Source: DUOD01 sp050945235
GTDB taxonomy: Bacteria; Bacillota; Clostridia; DUOD01
NCBI GenBank assembly: GCA_050945235.1
Contig: JBMNSO010000051.1
Coordinates: forward strand, 1 to 11,255
Reading direction: 5' to 3'
DNA length: 11,255 bases
In this document: one piece after another, positions 1 to 7,549 of the stretch
Position numbering within the stretch: position 1 is the first letter of the stretch
Layout of the letters: each line of letters opens with the position of its first letter
Program-made: the position numbers and the translations under genes
Notes under the pieces: generated by a model
What the model saw: the letters and a program-made list of their open reading frames with translations, nothing else
The model's database searches: none
What the model was told of the DNA's origin: nothing

Positions 1-3000
1 CTGCCGAGTTTGACTATGCAGGGACTCAAGCCTGTAAGGCATTGACGGAAGAGGGCATAGAAGTTGTGCTGATAAACAGCAACCCGGCCACCATAATGAC
101 CGATACCGGTATTGCACAAAACATATATATTGAACCCATGACCCCGGAGGTGGTAAAAAGCATTATAAAGAAGGAAAGGCCGGACAGTATACTACCCACC
201 CTGGGTGGACAGACCGGCTTGAACCTAGCCATGGAGCTGGCCGAGGACGGTTTCTTGGACAGGGAAGGGGTAAGGCTGCTGGGTACTTCCATGACCACTA
301 TAAAAAAGGCTGAGGACAGGGAATCCTTTAAGACCACCATGGAAGCAATACATCAGCCGGTCATCGAAAGCGTTATCGTAAAGGACCTTGACCAGGCCCG
401 ACATTTTGCCCTATCCGCCGGTTTTCCCCTTGTGGTAAGGCCGGCCTATACCCTGGGCGGTACCGGGGGCGGGAGCGTATACAACATGGAAGAACTGGAG
501 AGGGTCACGGCGGACGGCTTGAGAGCCAGCAGGGTCAACCAGGTATTGCTCGAAAAGTCCGTTGCCGGGTGGAAGGAGATAGAATACGAAGTAATCCGGG
601 ATAGCAAGGGCAATTGTATAGCCGTGTGCAATATGGAAAACTTTGACCCGGTAGGTGTCCATACCGGTGACAGTATCGTAGTGGCACCATCCCAAACCCT
701 GACCCCAAAGCAGTGCATGATGCTCAAGACGGCCTCCTTCGATATAGTAAAGGAGCTGGCCATAGAGGGTGGGTGCAATGTTCAGTTTGCCCTCCATCCC
801 CGGACGGATGACTATTTCTTGATAGAGGTAAACCCCAGGCTCAGTAGGTCCAGCGCCCTGGCTTCCAAAGCCACCGGCTATCCCATAGCCAGGATAGCCA
901 CAAAAATCGCCATAGGCTACACCTTAGATGAGATGGAAAACAAGGTAACCGGTAGGTCCTTTGCCGGTTTTGAACCCCAGCTTGACTATGTGGTGACCAA
1001 GATACCCAAGTGGCCTTTTGATAAGTTTATAATGGCCCAAAAGAGTCTGGGTACAAAGATGAAAGCCACCGGTGAGGTAATGGCCATAGGTAATACCTTT
1101 GAAGAGAGCCTGCTTAAGGCGGTGCGTTCCCTGGAATTGGGATATTTATCCCTGGACAGGGAGGACTTAAAAAAACTGAAGGATGAGCAACTGGTGGACA
1201 GTATCAAGTCGGTGGACGATGAACGGTTGTTCCTGGTGGCGGAAGCCATCAGAAGGGGTATGGATACTGACGATATCCATCAGTGGACCATGATAGATAA
1301 ATTCTTTCTCAATAAAATCAAGGATATTATAGACTTGGAGGAAGAAATCAAGGCCTGCGACCTGGATACAATAGACCGGCGATTGATGGACCGGGCAAAG
1401 AAGGCCGGTTTTTCCGATGGGGCTATTGCCAAGTGGCACCGGGTGCCCGAAGATAAGGTACGGGCAATACGCCAGGGCATGGGTCTATACCCTGGCTATA
1501 GGATGGTAGATGTTCATGTGCCCAATGCCTCCGCTGCCAGCCCCTATTATTACTCCACTTACCACCGGACCAACAAATCACGGCCGGTTGACACAAAGAA
1601 AGTGGTGGTCCTGGGTTCCGGTCCCATTCGAATAGGCCAGGGCATAGAATTTGACTATTGCTGTGTCCACTGTGCATGGGCAGCCCGTGACCTGGGGTAT
1701 CAGACAATAATAATAAACAATAACCCGGAAACGGTGAGCACCGATTTTGATACCTCGGACAAGCTGTATTTCGAGCCCCTTACCCTGGAGGACGTGCTGA
1801 ATATAATAGATCTTGAGCAGCCCAAGGGTGTAGTGGTACAGTTCGGTGGTCAGACGGCGATAAAGCTGACCCAGGGCCTGGACAAGGCCGGGGTACGGGT
1901 CCTAGGTACCCGCCCCTCATCCATAAACGATGCCGAGGACAGGGAGGAATTTGATAAACTCCTTTCGCGATTAGGTATAAAAAGGCCCAAAGGCATTACC
2001 GTTACCACCACCCAACAGGCGGTGGAGGGGGCGGAAAAGCTGGGCTTTCCGGTACTGGTACGGCCTTCCTATGTGCTAGGCGGTCAGGGCATGGAAATAG
2101 CCCATTCAGTGGAAGAGGTAAAAAACTACATGGACATTGTCAACAGGGTGGAACAGGAGCACCCGGTATTGATTGACAAATACCTGGTGGGTAAGGAAAT
2201 AGAGGTGGATGCTGTTTGTGACGGAGAGGAAGTCTTGATACCCGGTATCATGGAGCATATCGAAAGGGCAGGGGTCCATTCCGGGGACAGTATATCGGTA
2301 TATCCCGCCGTCAGCCTTAGCCCTGGCCAAAGAAAGAAAATAGAAGAGTACACTCGAAGGATTGCCTTGGAGCTGAAGGTTATAGGCCTGGTAAATATCC
2401 AGTTTGTAATATATAACGACGAGATTTATGTAATAGAGGTAAACCCGCGGTCCAGCCGGACGGTGCCCTATCTCAGCAAGGTGACCGGTGTGCCGATGGT
2501 GGGCCTGGCAACCAGAATGGTTTTGGGCCATACACTAAAGGAGGCCGGATTCGGTACAGGCTTATATCCCGACAAGGACATATTTGCCGTAAAGGTGCCG
2601 GTTTTCTCCATGGATAAGCTGCCTGATACAGAGATAAGCCTGGGACCGGAAATGAAATCCACGGGAGAGGTGCTGGGCATGGCCCGCTCACTGCCCCAGG
2701 CATTGTTTAAAGGTTTAACGGCGGCCGGTATGAAGCTTGACGGTAAAGAGAGGCGCAAGATCTTGATGACGGTGGCCAATATAGATAAGCAGGAGCTTAT
2801 AAGCATAGCCGAGAGGTTTTCTAAGTTGGGATATGAACTTATAGCCACCAGCGGCACAGCCCATGTCCTTAACTATAACCATATACCCACCAATGTGGTG
2901 CCCAAGCTTAAGGAGGGCAGCAACCGGATACTGGATATGATCTTTAGCGGTGAGATCGCTCTGGTGATAAATACACCCACCCGGGGCCGTCAGCCCCAGC

Positions 3001-3158
3001 GGGACGGGTTTAAAATAAGGCGGGCATCGGTGGAAAGTGCCATACCATGCATTACCTCCCTTGATACCGCAGCGGTACTGGTACAGTGCCTGGAAAGGAA
3101 TATGGACATTCAAAACATTGAGCCCATTAATTTAAGGGAAATAGGTGACAGATCATGA
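1..3158 (+). CDS. carB: Carbamoyl-phosphate synthase large subunit (5' partial)
   Basis: CarB uses ammonia from the CarA glutaminase, bicarbonate and two ATP to make cytoplasmic carbamoyl phosphate for pyrimidines (and arginine). The open frame runs from base 3, so the true start lies upstream. The first visible residues, AEFDYAGTQAC, match the family about 23 residues in. The 1051 visible residues then fit a full-length protein of about 1,070. Order seen: first ATP-grasp half with RPAYTLGGTGGG (438-473) and EVNPR (825-839); a helical oligomerisation region; second synthetase half starting near 1602 (VVVLGSGPIRIGQGIEFDY) with RPSYVLGGQG (2061-2090) and EVNPRSSRT (from 2436); and a C-terminal MGS-like allosteric domain from about 2772 to the end. 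One segment (1512-1541) is unusual, see findings. The stop codon overlaps the pyrK start (ATGA), indicating translational coupling. Identification is firm. Confidence 0.98.
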   Translation, partial: AEFDYAGTQACKALTEEGIEVVLINSNPATIMTDTGIAQNIYIEPMTPEVVKSIIKKERPDSILPTLGGQTGLNLAMELAEDGFLDREGVRLLGTSMTTIKKAEDRESFKTTMEAIHQPVIESVIVKDLDQARHFALSAGFPLVVRPAYTLGGTGGGSVYNMEELERVTADGLRASRVNQVLLEKSVAGWKEIEYEVIRDSKGNCIAVCNMENFDPVGVHTGDSIVVAPSQTLTPKQCMMLKTASFDIVKELAIEGGCNVQFALHPRTDDYFLIEVNPRLSRSSALASKATGYPIARIATKIAIGYTLDEMENKVTGRSFAGFEPQLDYVVTKIPKWPFDKFIMAQKSLGTKMKATGEVMAIGNTFEESLLKAVRSLELGYLSLDREDLKKLKDEQLVDSIKSVDDERLFLVAEAIRRGMDTDDIHQWTMIDKFFLNKIKDIIDLEEEIKACDLDTIDRRLMDRAKKAGFSDGAIAKWHRVPEDKVRAIRQGMGLYPGYRMVDVHVPNASAASPYYYSTYHRTNKSRPVDTKKVVVLGSGPIRIGQGIEFDYCCVHCAWAARDLGYQTIIINNNPETVSTDFDTSDKLYFEPLTLEDVLNIIDLEQPKGVVVQFGGQTAIKLTQGLDKAGVRVLGTRPSSINDAEDREEFDKLLSRLGIKRPKGITVTTTQQAVEGAEKLGFPVLVRPSYVLGGQGMEIAHSVEEVKNYMDIVNRVEQEHPVLIDKYLVGKEIEVDAVCDGEEVLIPGIMEHIERAGVHSGDSISVYPAVSLSPGQRKKIEEYTRRIALELKVIGLVNIQFVIYNDEIYVIEVNPRSSRTVPYLSKVTGVPMVGLATRMVLGHTLKEAGFGTGLYPDKDIFAVKVPVFSMDKLPDTEISLGPEMKSTGEVLGMARSLPQALFKGLTAAGMKLDGKERRKILMTVANIDKQELISIAERFSKLGYELIATSGTAHVLNYNHIPTNVVPKLKEGSNRILDMIFSGEIALVINTPTRGRQPQRDGFKIRRASVESAIPCITSLDTAAVLVQCLERNMDIQNIEPINLREIGDRS

Positions 3159-3937
3159 CGGGCACTATATGTAGAGTTGAGTATAACGATTATGTGGGTA
3201 CAAATATAAAGAGGATGGGCATTTCGGGTATTAAACCGGAAGGAGAGGTACTGCCCGGACAGTTTCTTCATATTAAGCCGTGTGCAGACCACCATGGCCT
3301 TATCCTCAGAAGGCCCATCAGCATAAGCGATGTACATCCCTCCACGGGAATTATGGATATCATATACCTGATAAAGGGGCCGGGCACCTTTGAACTGTCC
3401 AAGTTAAAGGCCGGTGATGGGGTGGATGCACTGGGGCCTCTGGGCAACGGTCTTTCATTGGACAAAAGCGTTAAGAACCTGCTGCTGATAGGCGGTGGTA
3501 TGGGTGTAGCACCGCTGTTGTATGCCGCCCGTTATTACAAAAATTTGTCGGTATCCGGCATATTCGGCTGGCGGGACGCCGGTAGCACGTTCCCCTTGGG
3601 TGATGCCGCCGGTTTTATGGACAGGGTATATATATGCACCGAGGATGGAAGCAAGGGCCATAGGGGATTGGTAACCGATATATTCAGTGAAAGGCTGGTG
3701 GATATAAGGCCGGACATGGTCTTTGCCTGCGGTCCCACTGCAATGCTCAAGGCAATACAACGGTTATGCGCCCGGTTTGGGCTGGCCAGCCGGTTTAGTA
3801 TCGAGGAGAAGATGGGCTGCGGTGTGGGCAGCTGTATGACATGTGCCTGCAAGATCGGACGGACCGACGACTGGCAATACAAACGGGTATGCTGTGAGGG
3901 GCCTGTATTTGACGGACAAAGGGTGGTGCTGGATTAA
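3155..3937 (+). CDS. pyrK: Dihydroorotate dehydrogenase B, electron-transfer subunit
   Basis: PyrK partners PyrD in the type 1B dihydroorotate dehydrogenase, passing electrons from PyrD's FMN through a [2Fe-2S] cluster and FAD to NAD+. The 260 residues match the family length. Visible elements: an N-terminal ferredoxin-reductase-like barrel with the FAD-binding RRPIS motif (52-56); the glycine-rich GGGMGVAPL (113-121) of the nucleotide-binding domain; FACGPTAML (190-198); and a C-terminal cluster motif C222-x4-C227-x2-C230 with the fourth ligand at C246 in VCCEGPVF. C232 and C247 are extra cysteines beside the cluster. The ATG overlaps the carB stop by 4 nt, and pyrD follows with no gap, so the two dehydrogenase subunits are translated together. 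This type is typical of Firmicutes and implies NAD+ rather than quinone as acceptor (family knowledge). Confidence 0.97.
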   Translation: MTGTICRVEYNDYVGTNIKRMGISGIKPEGEVLPGQFLHIKPCADHHGLILRRPISISDVHPSTGIMDIIYLIKGPGTFELSKLKAGDGVDALGPLGNGLSLDKSVKNLLLIGGGMGVAPLLYAARYYKNLSVSGIFGWRDAGSTFPLGDAAGFMDRVYICTEDGSKGHRGLVTDIFSERLVDIRPDMVFACGPTAMLKAIQRLCARFGLASRFSIEEKMGCGVGSCMTCACKIGRTDDWQYKRVCCEGPVFDGQRVVLD

Positions 3938-4849
3938 ATGGATACCAATACAACCATTGACATAGCGGGGATAACCTTTAAAAACCCGGTGATAGCCGCC
4001 TCGGGCACCTTCGGTTATGGCAGGGAACACCAGGGTTATATGGACCTTAACAGGCTGGGCGGTATATCGGTAAAGGGCGTGACCCTGGAGCCTAGGAAGG
4101 GCAACCCCCCTCCCAGGATAGTGGAGACGCCTTCGGGTATCATCAACAGTGTGGGTCTGCAAAACCCTGGCGTTGAGCATTTTTTAGACCATGAGCTTCC
4201 GTGGCTTAAAGGGTACGATACCCGTATTATAGTGAACATTGCCGGTAATACCGTTGAAGAGTACTGCCTATTGGCGGAAAGGCTCAACGGTACCGGGATA
4301 GATATGCTGGAGCTTAATATATCCTGCCCCAATGTAAAGGAAGGCGGCATTGCCTTTGGGACGCAGCCGACCATGGTGGAGGATATTACCTCAGCCGTAA
4401 AAAAACGAACCCAATATCCCCTTGTGGTGAAATTATCGCCCAATGTCGGGGATATAGCGGCCATTGCCCGGGCTGCCCAGGCGGGGGGTGCCGACGGGCT
4501 GTCCCTTATCAATACCATAACTGCCATGGCGGTGGATATAGACAAAAAAAGCCCGGTACTCAAAAACGTCGTCGGTGGCTTGTCCGGCCCTGCTATAAAG
4601 CCCATAGCCCTGCGCATGGTATGGCAGGTATGCAATAGTGTGGATATACCCGTCATAGGTATGGGCGGTATAATGAATGGCAGGGACGCAGTGGAGTTCA
4701 TGATGGTAGGGGCCAGTGCGGTTGCCGTGGGTACCGCCAACCTCGTTTATCCCGATGCCTGTGTCCGGGTGCTGGAGGGTCTGGAAGAATACATGGCGTC
4801 GGCTGGTATAAGAGATATTAGGGAGATAATAGGCATTATAAAGATATGA
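3938..4849 (+). CDS. pyrD: Dihydroorotate dehydrogenase B, catalytic subunit (class 1B)
   Basis: PyrD is the FMN-containing TIM-barrel subunit that oxidises dihydroorotate to orotate. The 303-residue length fits the class 1B subunit. Visible motifs: SVKGVT with a flavin-site lysine (K46), the NPPPRI loop (56-61), NSVGLQNPG (70-78), NISCPNVKEGG with the catalytic cysteine C130 that marks class 1 enzymes, VVKLSPN (163-169, K165), the LINT motif with N192, and the phosphate-binding GGLSGPAI (213-220) and GMGGI (241-245). The ATG directly follows the pyrK stop codon (TAAATG) and has only a weak Shine-Dalgarno, which fits coupled translation. The last codons (REIIGIIKI) lie inside the degenerate repeat that continues into the following spacer, so the exact C-terminus may have been shaped by it. 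Confidence 0.97.
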   Translation: MDTNTTIDIAGITFKNPVIAASGTFGYGREHQGYMDLNRLGGISVKGVTLEPRKGNPPPRIVETPSGIINSVGLQNPGVEHFLDHELPWLKGYDTRIIVNIAGNTVEEYCLLAERLNGTGIDMLELNISCPNVKEGGIAFGTQPTMVEDITSAVKKRTQYPLVVKLSPNVGDIAAIARAAQAGGADGLSLINTITAMAVDIDKKSPVLKNVVGGLSGPAIKPIALRMVWQVCNSVDIPVIGMGGIMNGRDAVEFMMVGASAVAVGTANLVYPDACVRVLEGLEEYMASAGIRDIREIIGIIKI

Positions 4850-4973
4850 TAGCGCATGACTATATGCCAATCATACGACATAGAAGCAATTCGTAATAAT
4901 AGGTATATAAGATATGATAGGCGTTAAAAAAGATATAACAGGTGTTATTAATGATATGATAGGCATTTTGAGC
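4823..4973. repeat. Degenerate ~21-nt AT-rich repeats, pyrD 3' end and spacer
   Basis: The word GATATGATAG occurs three times, at 4843-4852, 4911-4920 and 4953-4962. Related copies are GAGATAATAGGCATTA beginning near 4823 inside pyrD and AGATATAACAGGTGTTA at 4931. Copies at 4911, 4931 and 4953 are 20-22 nt apart, and most continue into GGCATT, GGCGTT or GGTGTT. The phasing is close enough that an antisense reading shows a loose seven-residue periodicity (PIISLIT, PVISFLT, PIISYIP). The copy at 4931 contains a short perfect palindrome, ATAACA-GG-TGTTAT (4935-4948). The repeats are directly visible; their function is unknown. Slippage-derived low-complexity DNA is the simplest explanation, and a binding site cluster is an alternative. 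Confidence 0.55.
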
Positions 4974-4989
4974 ACAATATCGAGAAGTG

Positions 4990-5019
4990 TTGAGAAAAAA
5001 TACTGGATAAGTGTATTAG
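4990..5019 (+). promoter_or_regulatory. Possible internal promoter for pyrE
   Basis: TTGAGA (4990-4995) is one mismatch from the -35 consensus. It is followed after 18 nt by TATTAG (5014-5019), four of six matches to the -10 box. It lies about 50 nt before the pyrE start, inside the AT-rich gap. Such matches arise easily by chance in AT-rich DNA, so this is only a candidate. Confidence 0.25.
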
Positions 5020-5053
5020 ATAAAAGTATGGGATAAAGGATTAAAAAATACGG

Positions 5054-5065
5054 AAGGTTGTGATC
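5054..5065 (+). promoter_or_regulatory. pyrE ribosome binding site that supports a TTG start
   Basis: AAGGTTGTGATC resembles the extended 16S anti-SD complement (AAGGAGGTGATC), with the AGG core weakened but GTGATC intact. It ends four bases before the TTG at 5070, and the AAGG part is 12 nt from it. Together with the family-typical N-terminus TREEIIDMFKNTGALLEGHF this favours TTG 5070 over the in-frame ATG at 5094. Confidence 0.6.
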
Positions 5066-5069
5066 AAAG

Positions 5070-5666
5070 TTGACAAGGGAAGAGATAATAGATATGTTCA
5101 AAAACACCGGCGCCCTGCTGGAGGGGCATTTTCTTTTGACCTCCGGCCGCCACAGCGATAGATACATACAGTGTGCAAAGGTGTTCCAATATCCTAAGCA
5201 TTCGGAGATAATATGCCGACAGTTGGCCGAAGAAATAAAGGACGCAGGGATAGACGTCGACCTGGTAATAGGTCCGGCCATAGGCGGGATTATTCTTTCC
5301 TATGAAATGGGCAGGGCCCTAGGGGTAAAAAACATTTTCGCCGAAAGGGAAGAAGGTATCATGACCCTCCGGCGGGGTTTTGAAATACAACCCGGTGAAA
5401 GGTTATTGGTAGTGGAGGATGTGGTGACTACCGGCGGTTCCGTCAAGGAGGTAATAAACCTTATAGAGAATGCCGGCGGCCGGGTGGTGGCAGTGTCCTC
5501 CGTCGTTGACAGAAGCGGGGGCAGGGTAGATTTTGGGGTACCCAGTTTCTCCCTTATCCGGATGGAAGTACAATCCTACAGCAGTGATGAGTGTCCCCTG
5601 TGCCGACAGGGCGGTATTCCCTTGGTGAAACCCGGCAGCCGCGGGATAAAGCAGTTAAAGGGTTGA
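5070..5666 (+). CDS. pyrE: Orotate phosphoribosyltransferase
   Basis: PyrE joins orotate and PRPP to form OMP and pyrophosphate, the step after PyrD. The 198-residue protein has the type I phosphoribosyltransferase layout: N-terminal FLLTSGRHSD (21-30) of the orotate-binding hood, VIGPAIGGI (67-74), a flexible-loop region around AEREEG (91-96), and the PRPP-binding signature LLVVEDVVTTGGS (112-124). The C-terminus has ECPLCRQG with C175 and C178, followed by IPLVKPGSR. This ending is, from memory, typical of the clostridial/Thermus-type PyrE; the cysteine pair could bind a metal or form a disulfide, which is inference. The start is TTG. pyrE closes the visible pyrimidine operon and faces rqcH tail to tail. 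OMP decarboxylase (pyrF) is not adjacent. Confidence 0.96.
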   Translation: MTREEIIDMFKNTGALLEGHFLLTSGRHSDRYIQCAKVFQYPKHSEIICRQLAEEIKDAGIDVDLVIGPAIGGIILSYEMGRALGVKNIFAEREEGIMTLRRGFEIQPGERLLVVEDVVTTGGSVKEVINLIENAGGRVVAVSSVVDRSGGRVDFGVPSFSLIRMEVQSYSSDECPLCRQGGIPLVKPGSRGIKQLKG

Positions 5667-5705
5667 GGGCAGCTAAAGGCATAATAGCCAATGTCCTAAT
5701 AAGGC

Positions 5706-5729
5706 TTGTGAGTTAATCGCTTACAATTT
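5706..5729 (+). terminator. Weak possible hairpin between convergent pyrE and rqcH
   Basis: TTGTGAG (5706-5712) can pair with CTTACAA (5720-5726), including one G-U pair, around a 7-nt loop, and is followed only by TTTC. It lies in the 62-nt convergent gap where a terminator would be expected, but the stem is AT-rich and the T-run is too short for a confident intrinsic terminator in either direction. Confidence 0.2.
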
Positions 5730-7501
5730 CAAAGGGGTTCAGGTCTTGCCAAACTGTTGATTGTCTTCTCGTCAGGGGTTACATATAATGTTTTATGGTT
5801 TTCATAAATTACCATACCCGGCTTGGCCCCCCTGGGCTTTTTTACATATTTTTTCAAAGTATAATCCACCGCTACCTTGGACGAGTAGCGGGCCTTGCTA
5901 TAAAAGGCGGCTATCATGGCCGCCAGCGCCAACAGGTCCTCGTCGGGCTTGGTATCTTCTGCTTTGAGTATCACATGGGAACCCGGGATATCCTTAACAT
6001 GGAACCACAGATCCTGTGGCCGTGCCTGCTGCAGGGTCAGGTAATCGTTCTGTTTGTTGTTCTTGCCCACATATATATGCCTACCGCTGCTGGTTATATA
6101 ATGTATAGGCGTGGACATGCTCTTTTTTTGGGCGCCGGTGCGTTTTTTGGCCGGGCCTTTTCTTATATACCCCAGACCGGCCAATTCTTCTTTGATTTCT
6201 TCTACCTCCAGCTCATGGGTGCACTTGCCCAGATTGTCCACCTGTCCTTCGAGATAGGCTATTTCCTCCCTAGACGCCTTTATCTGTTTTGTCAATTCAT
6301 TGACCGCGGTTTTACACTTATTATATTTTTTGAAATACCTCTGGGCGTTTTGAGCAGGGGTCAGGTTGTTCTTAAGGGGAATCTCCACCGGTTCCATGTT
6401 GTCGAAAAAGTTTTCCAATACAATGGTACTAGCTTTGGTCGGTATCCTGTAGAGGTTAGCGGTAATTAATTCTCCATATAGCTTGTATATACCGCCGTCC
6501 TTTGCGCTGTTTAGTTCGTCAAGGAGTTTACCCAGCTTTTTTTGGCTTCTGTCCAGGTGGGTGTTAACCGTTTTTAAAACAGATGCGGTCTTTTGTTTGA
6601 TACGGTCCATCCTGTCCCTGTTATGGTAGAAGGTTTCCAGGGCCATGCTTATGTCTTGGAACCGGGTCTGTTCAAGGGGGTACATATGCTCCAGTGCCAC
6701 CGCTGAAACCTCCCTAGGCCGGCCCTGTTCATCCAGTACAATGCAAGGTGAGTATGACTCCTTTTTAATTTCATCAAAAAACTTTATAAAACCCTCTGCC
6801 AATCCCAGCAGGTCATCATCTGTTAGGCAGCTGTTTTCCACATCCCGTTGGAGGCATCTAAAAACTATCTCCCGTGCGGTGACCGAAGATACGCCGGTGA
6901 AGCTGTTCATTATATGCTTGGCAATATCGCCCCTATTCTTATGCCCGGACAGCAGCGCAAGGACAGCGGCCTTGTCCGCCGTCAGGGGATTAGCCTTACC
7001 CTGGGAAGGTGGACGGTTATAGGTCCTGCCCGGCAATACCTCCCTTACCCTGCTGACAGTAGAGCTTATACGCTTTATGGCATCTATTATAGTACCGTCC
7101 CTGTTGACCAGTATTATATTGCTATGGCGGCCCATGATCTCGATAATCAGCCTTTTGGTGGAAACCTGACCGAGTTCGTCCACAGCATCTATGGAAAACT
7201 CGACGATCCGTTCAAAATCAGGTTGAATTATGTCCCTTATCCTCCCACCCTGGATGTGTTTCCTAAGCAGCATGCAAAATAGCGGCGCTTCAGCCGGATT
7301 GGTCCTATCCCGGCGGGTTATGTAAAGCCTTGGGTTGTTTGAACTGGCTGACAACAGTATACGATGGCTGCCGGTCCTGGTCCTTACGCTAAGGGTGATT
7401 TCATCCGGTTCCGGTTGGTATACCTTGTCAATACGGCCGTCAATAATTGTATCTTTAAACTGTGCGGCAAGACAGCTTATTGCTATTCCGTCCAGTGCCA
7501 T
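5729..7501 (-). CDS. rqcH: Rqc2/RqcH, NFACT-family ribosome quality control protein
   Basis: RqcH binds 50S subunits carrying stalled peptidyl-tRNA and recruits tRNA-Ala to add C-terminal alanine tails that mark the chain for proteolysis. Older annotations call the family fibronectin-binding protein FbpA/YloA. The 590 residues match bacterial members. Order: NFACT-N domain starting MALDGIA with FCMLLRKHI (75-83) and EIMGRHSN (121-128); a helix-hairpin-helix region around 180-240; a coiled-coil pair (about 290-345 and 385-440) around a middle segment; a basic linker (448-461); and the C-terminal NFACT-R domain with IYVGKNNKQND (476-486) and DLWFHVKDIPGSHVIL (497-512). The conserved Asp-Arg pair at 97/98 reads Glu-Arg here. 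The ATG is preceded by AAGGAGG at 7508-7514. The gene is single, convergent with pyrE and divergent from yicC, as yloA is in Bacillus. Confidence 0.96.
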   Translation of the reverse strand: MALDGIAISCLAAQFKDTIIDGRIDKVYQPEPDEITLSVRTRTGSHRILLSASSNNPRLYITRRDRTNPAEAPLFCMLLRKHIQGGRIRDIIQPDFERIVEFSIDAVDELGQVSTKRLIIEIMGRHSNIILVNRDGTIIDAIKRISSTVSRVREVLPGRTYNRPPSQGKANPLTADKAAVLALLSGHKNRGDIAKHIMNSFTGVSSVTAREIVFRCLQRDVENSCLTDDDLLGLAEGFIKFFDEIKKESYSPCIVLDEQGRPREVSAVALEHMYPLEQTRFQDISMALETFYHNRDRMDRIKQKTASVLKTVNTHLDRSQKKLGKLLDELNSAKDGGIYKLYGELITANLYRIPTKASTIVLENFFDNMEPVEIPLKNNLTPAQNAQRYFKKYNKCKTAVNELTKQIKASREEIAYLEGQVDNLGKCTHELEVEEIKEELAGLGYIRKGPAKKRTGAQKKSMSTPIHYITSSGRHIYVGKNNKQNDYLTLQQARPQDLWFHVKDIPGSHVILKAEDTKPDEDLLALAAMIAAFYSKARYSSKVAVDYTLKKYVKKPRGAKPGMVIYENHKTLYVTPDEKTINSLARPEPL

Positions 7502-7549
7502 GATTATCCTCCTTATGTAGTATGACAGCGGTGATAAACTCTGACCCAG

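Larger units (their letters stand above)
4850..5069. other. AT-rich spacer between pyrD and pyrE, no gene
   Basis: This 220-nt gap interrupts an otherwise gapless operon. No open frame with family resemblance is present on either strand, and nothing resembles a remnant of pyrF. The 5' part holds the degenerate repeats. The 3' part (about 4980-5050) is rich in GGATAA/AGATAA words and holds a possible promoter. No convincing stem followed by a T-run is present, so read-through from pyrD to pyrE is likely. Confidence 0.7.

Noticed and set aside
4036..4740. Minus-strand 234-codon open frame opposite pyrD
   Set aside because: It lies entirely within a well-conserved pyrD and reads as a shadow frame.
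4935..4948. ATAACA-GG-TGTTAT palindrome as a transcription terminator
   Set aside because: The 2-nt loop is too tight, the stem is AT-rich and no T-run follows; it is kept only as part of the repeat description.
4871..5281. Minus-strand 136-codon open frame overlapping the pyrD-pyrE spacer
   Set aside because: Its first part is antisense to pyrE and its C-terminus is the antisense translation of the degenerate repeats; it has no family resemblance.
5795..6469. Plus-strand 224-codon open frame inside rqcH
   Set aside because: It is fully antisense to the NFACT-R and coiled-coil coding region of rqcH, which is clearly the real gene; it shows no recognisable domain or ribosome site.
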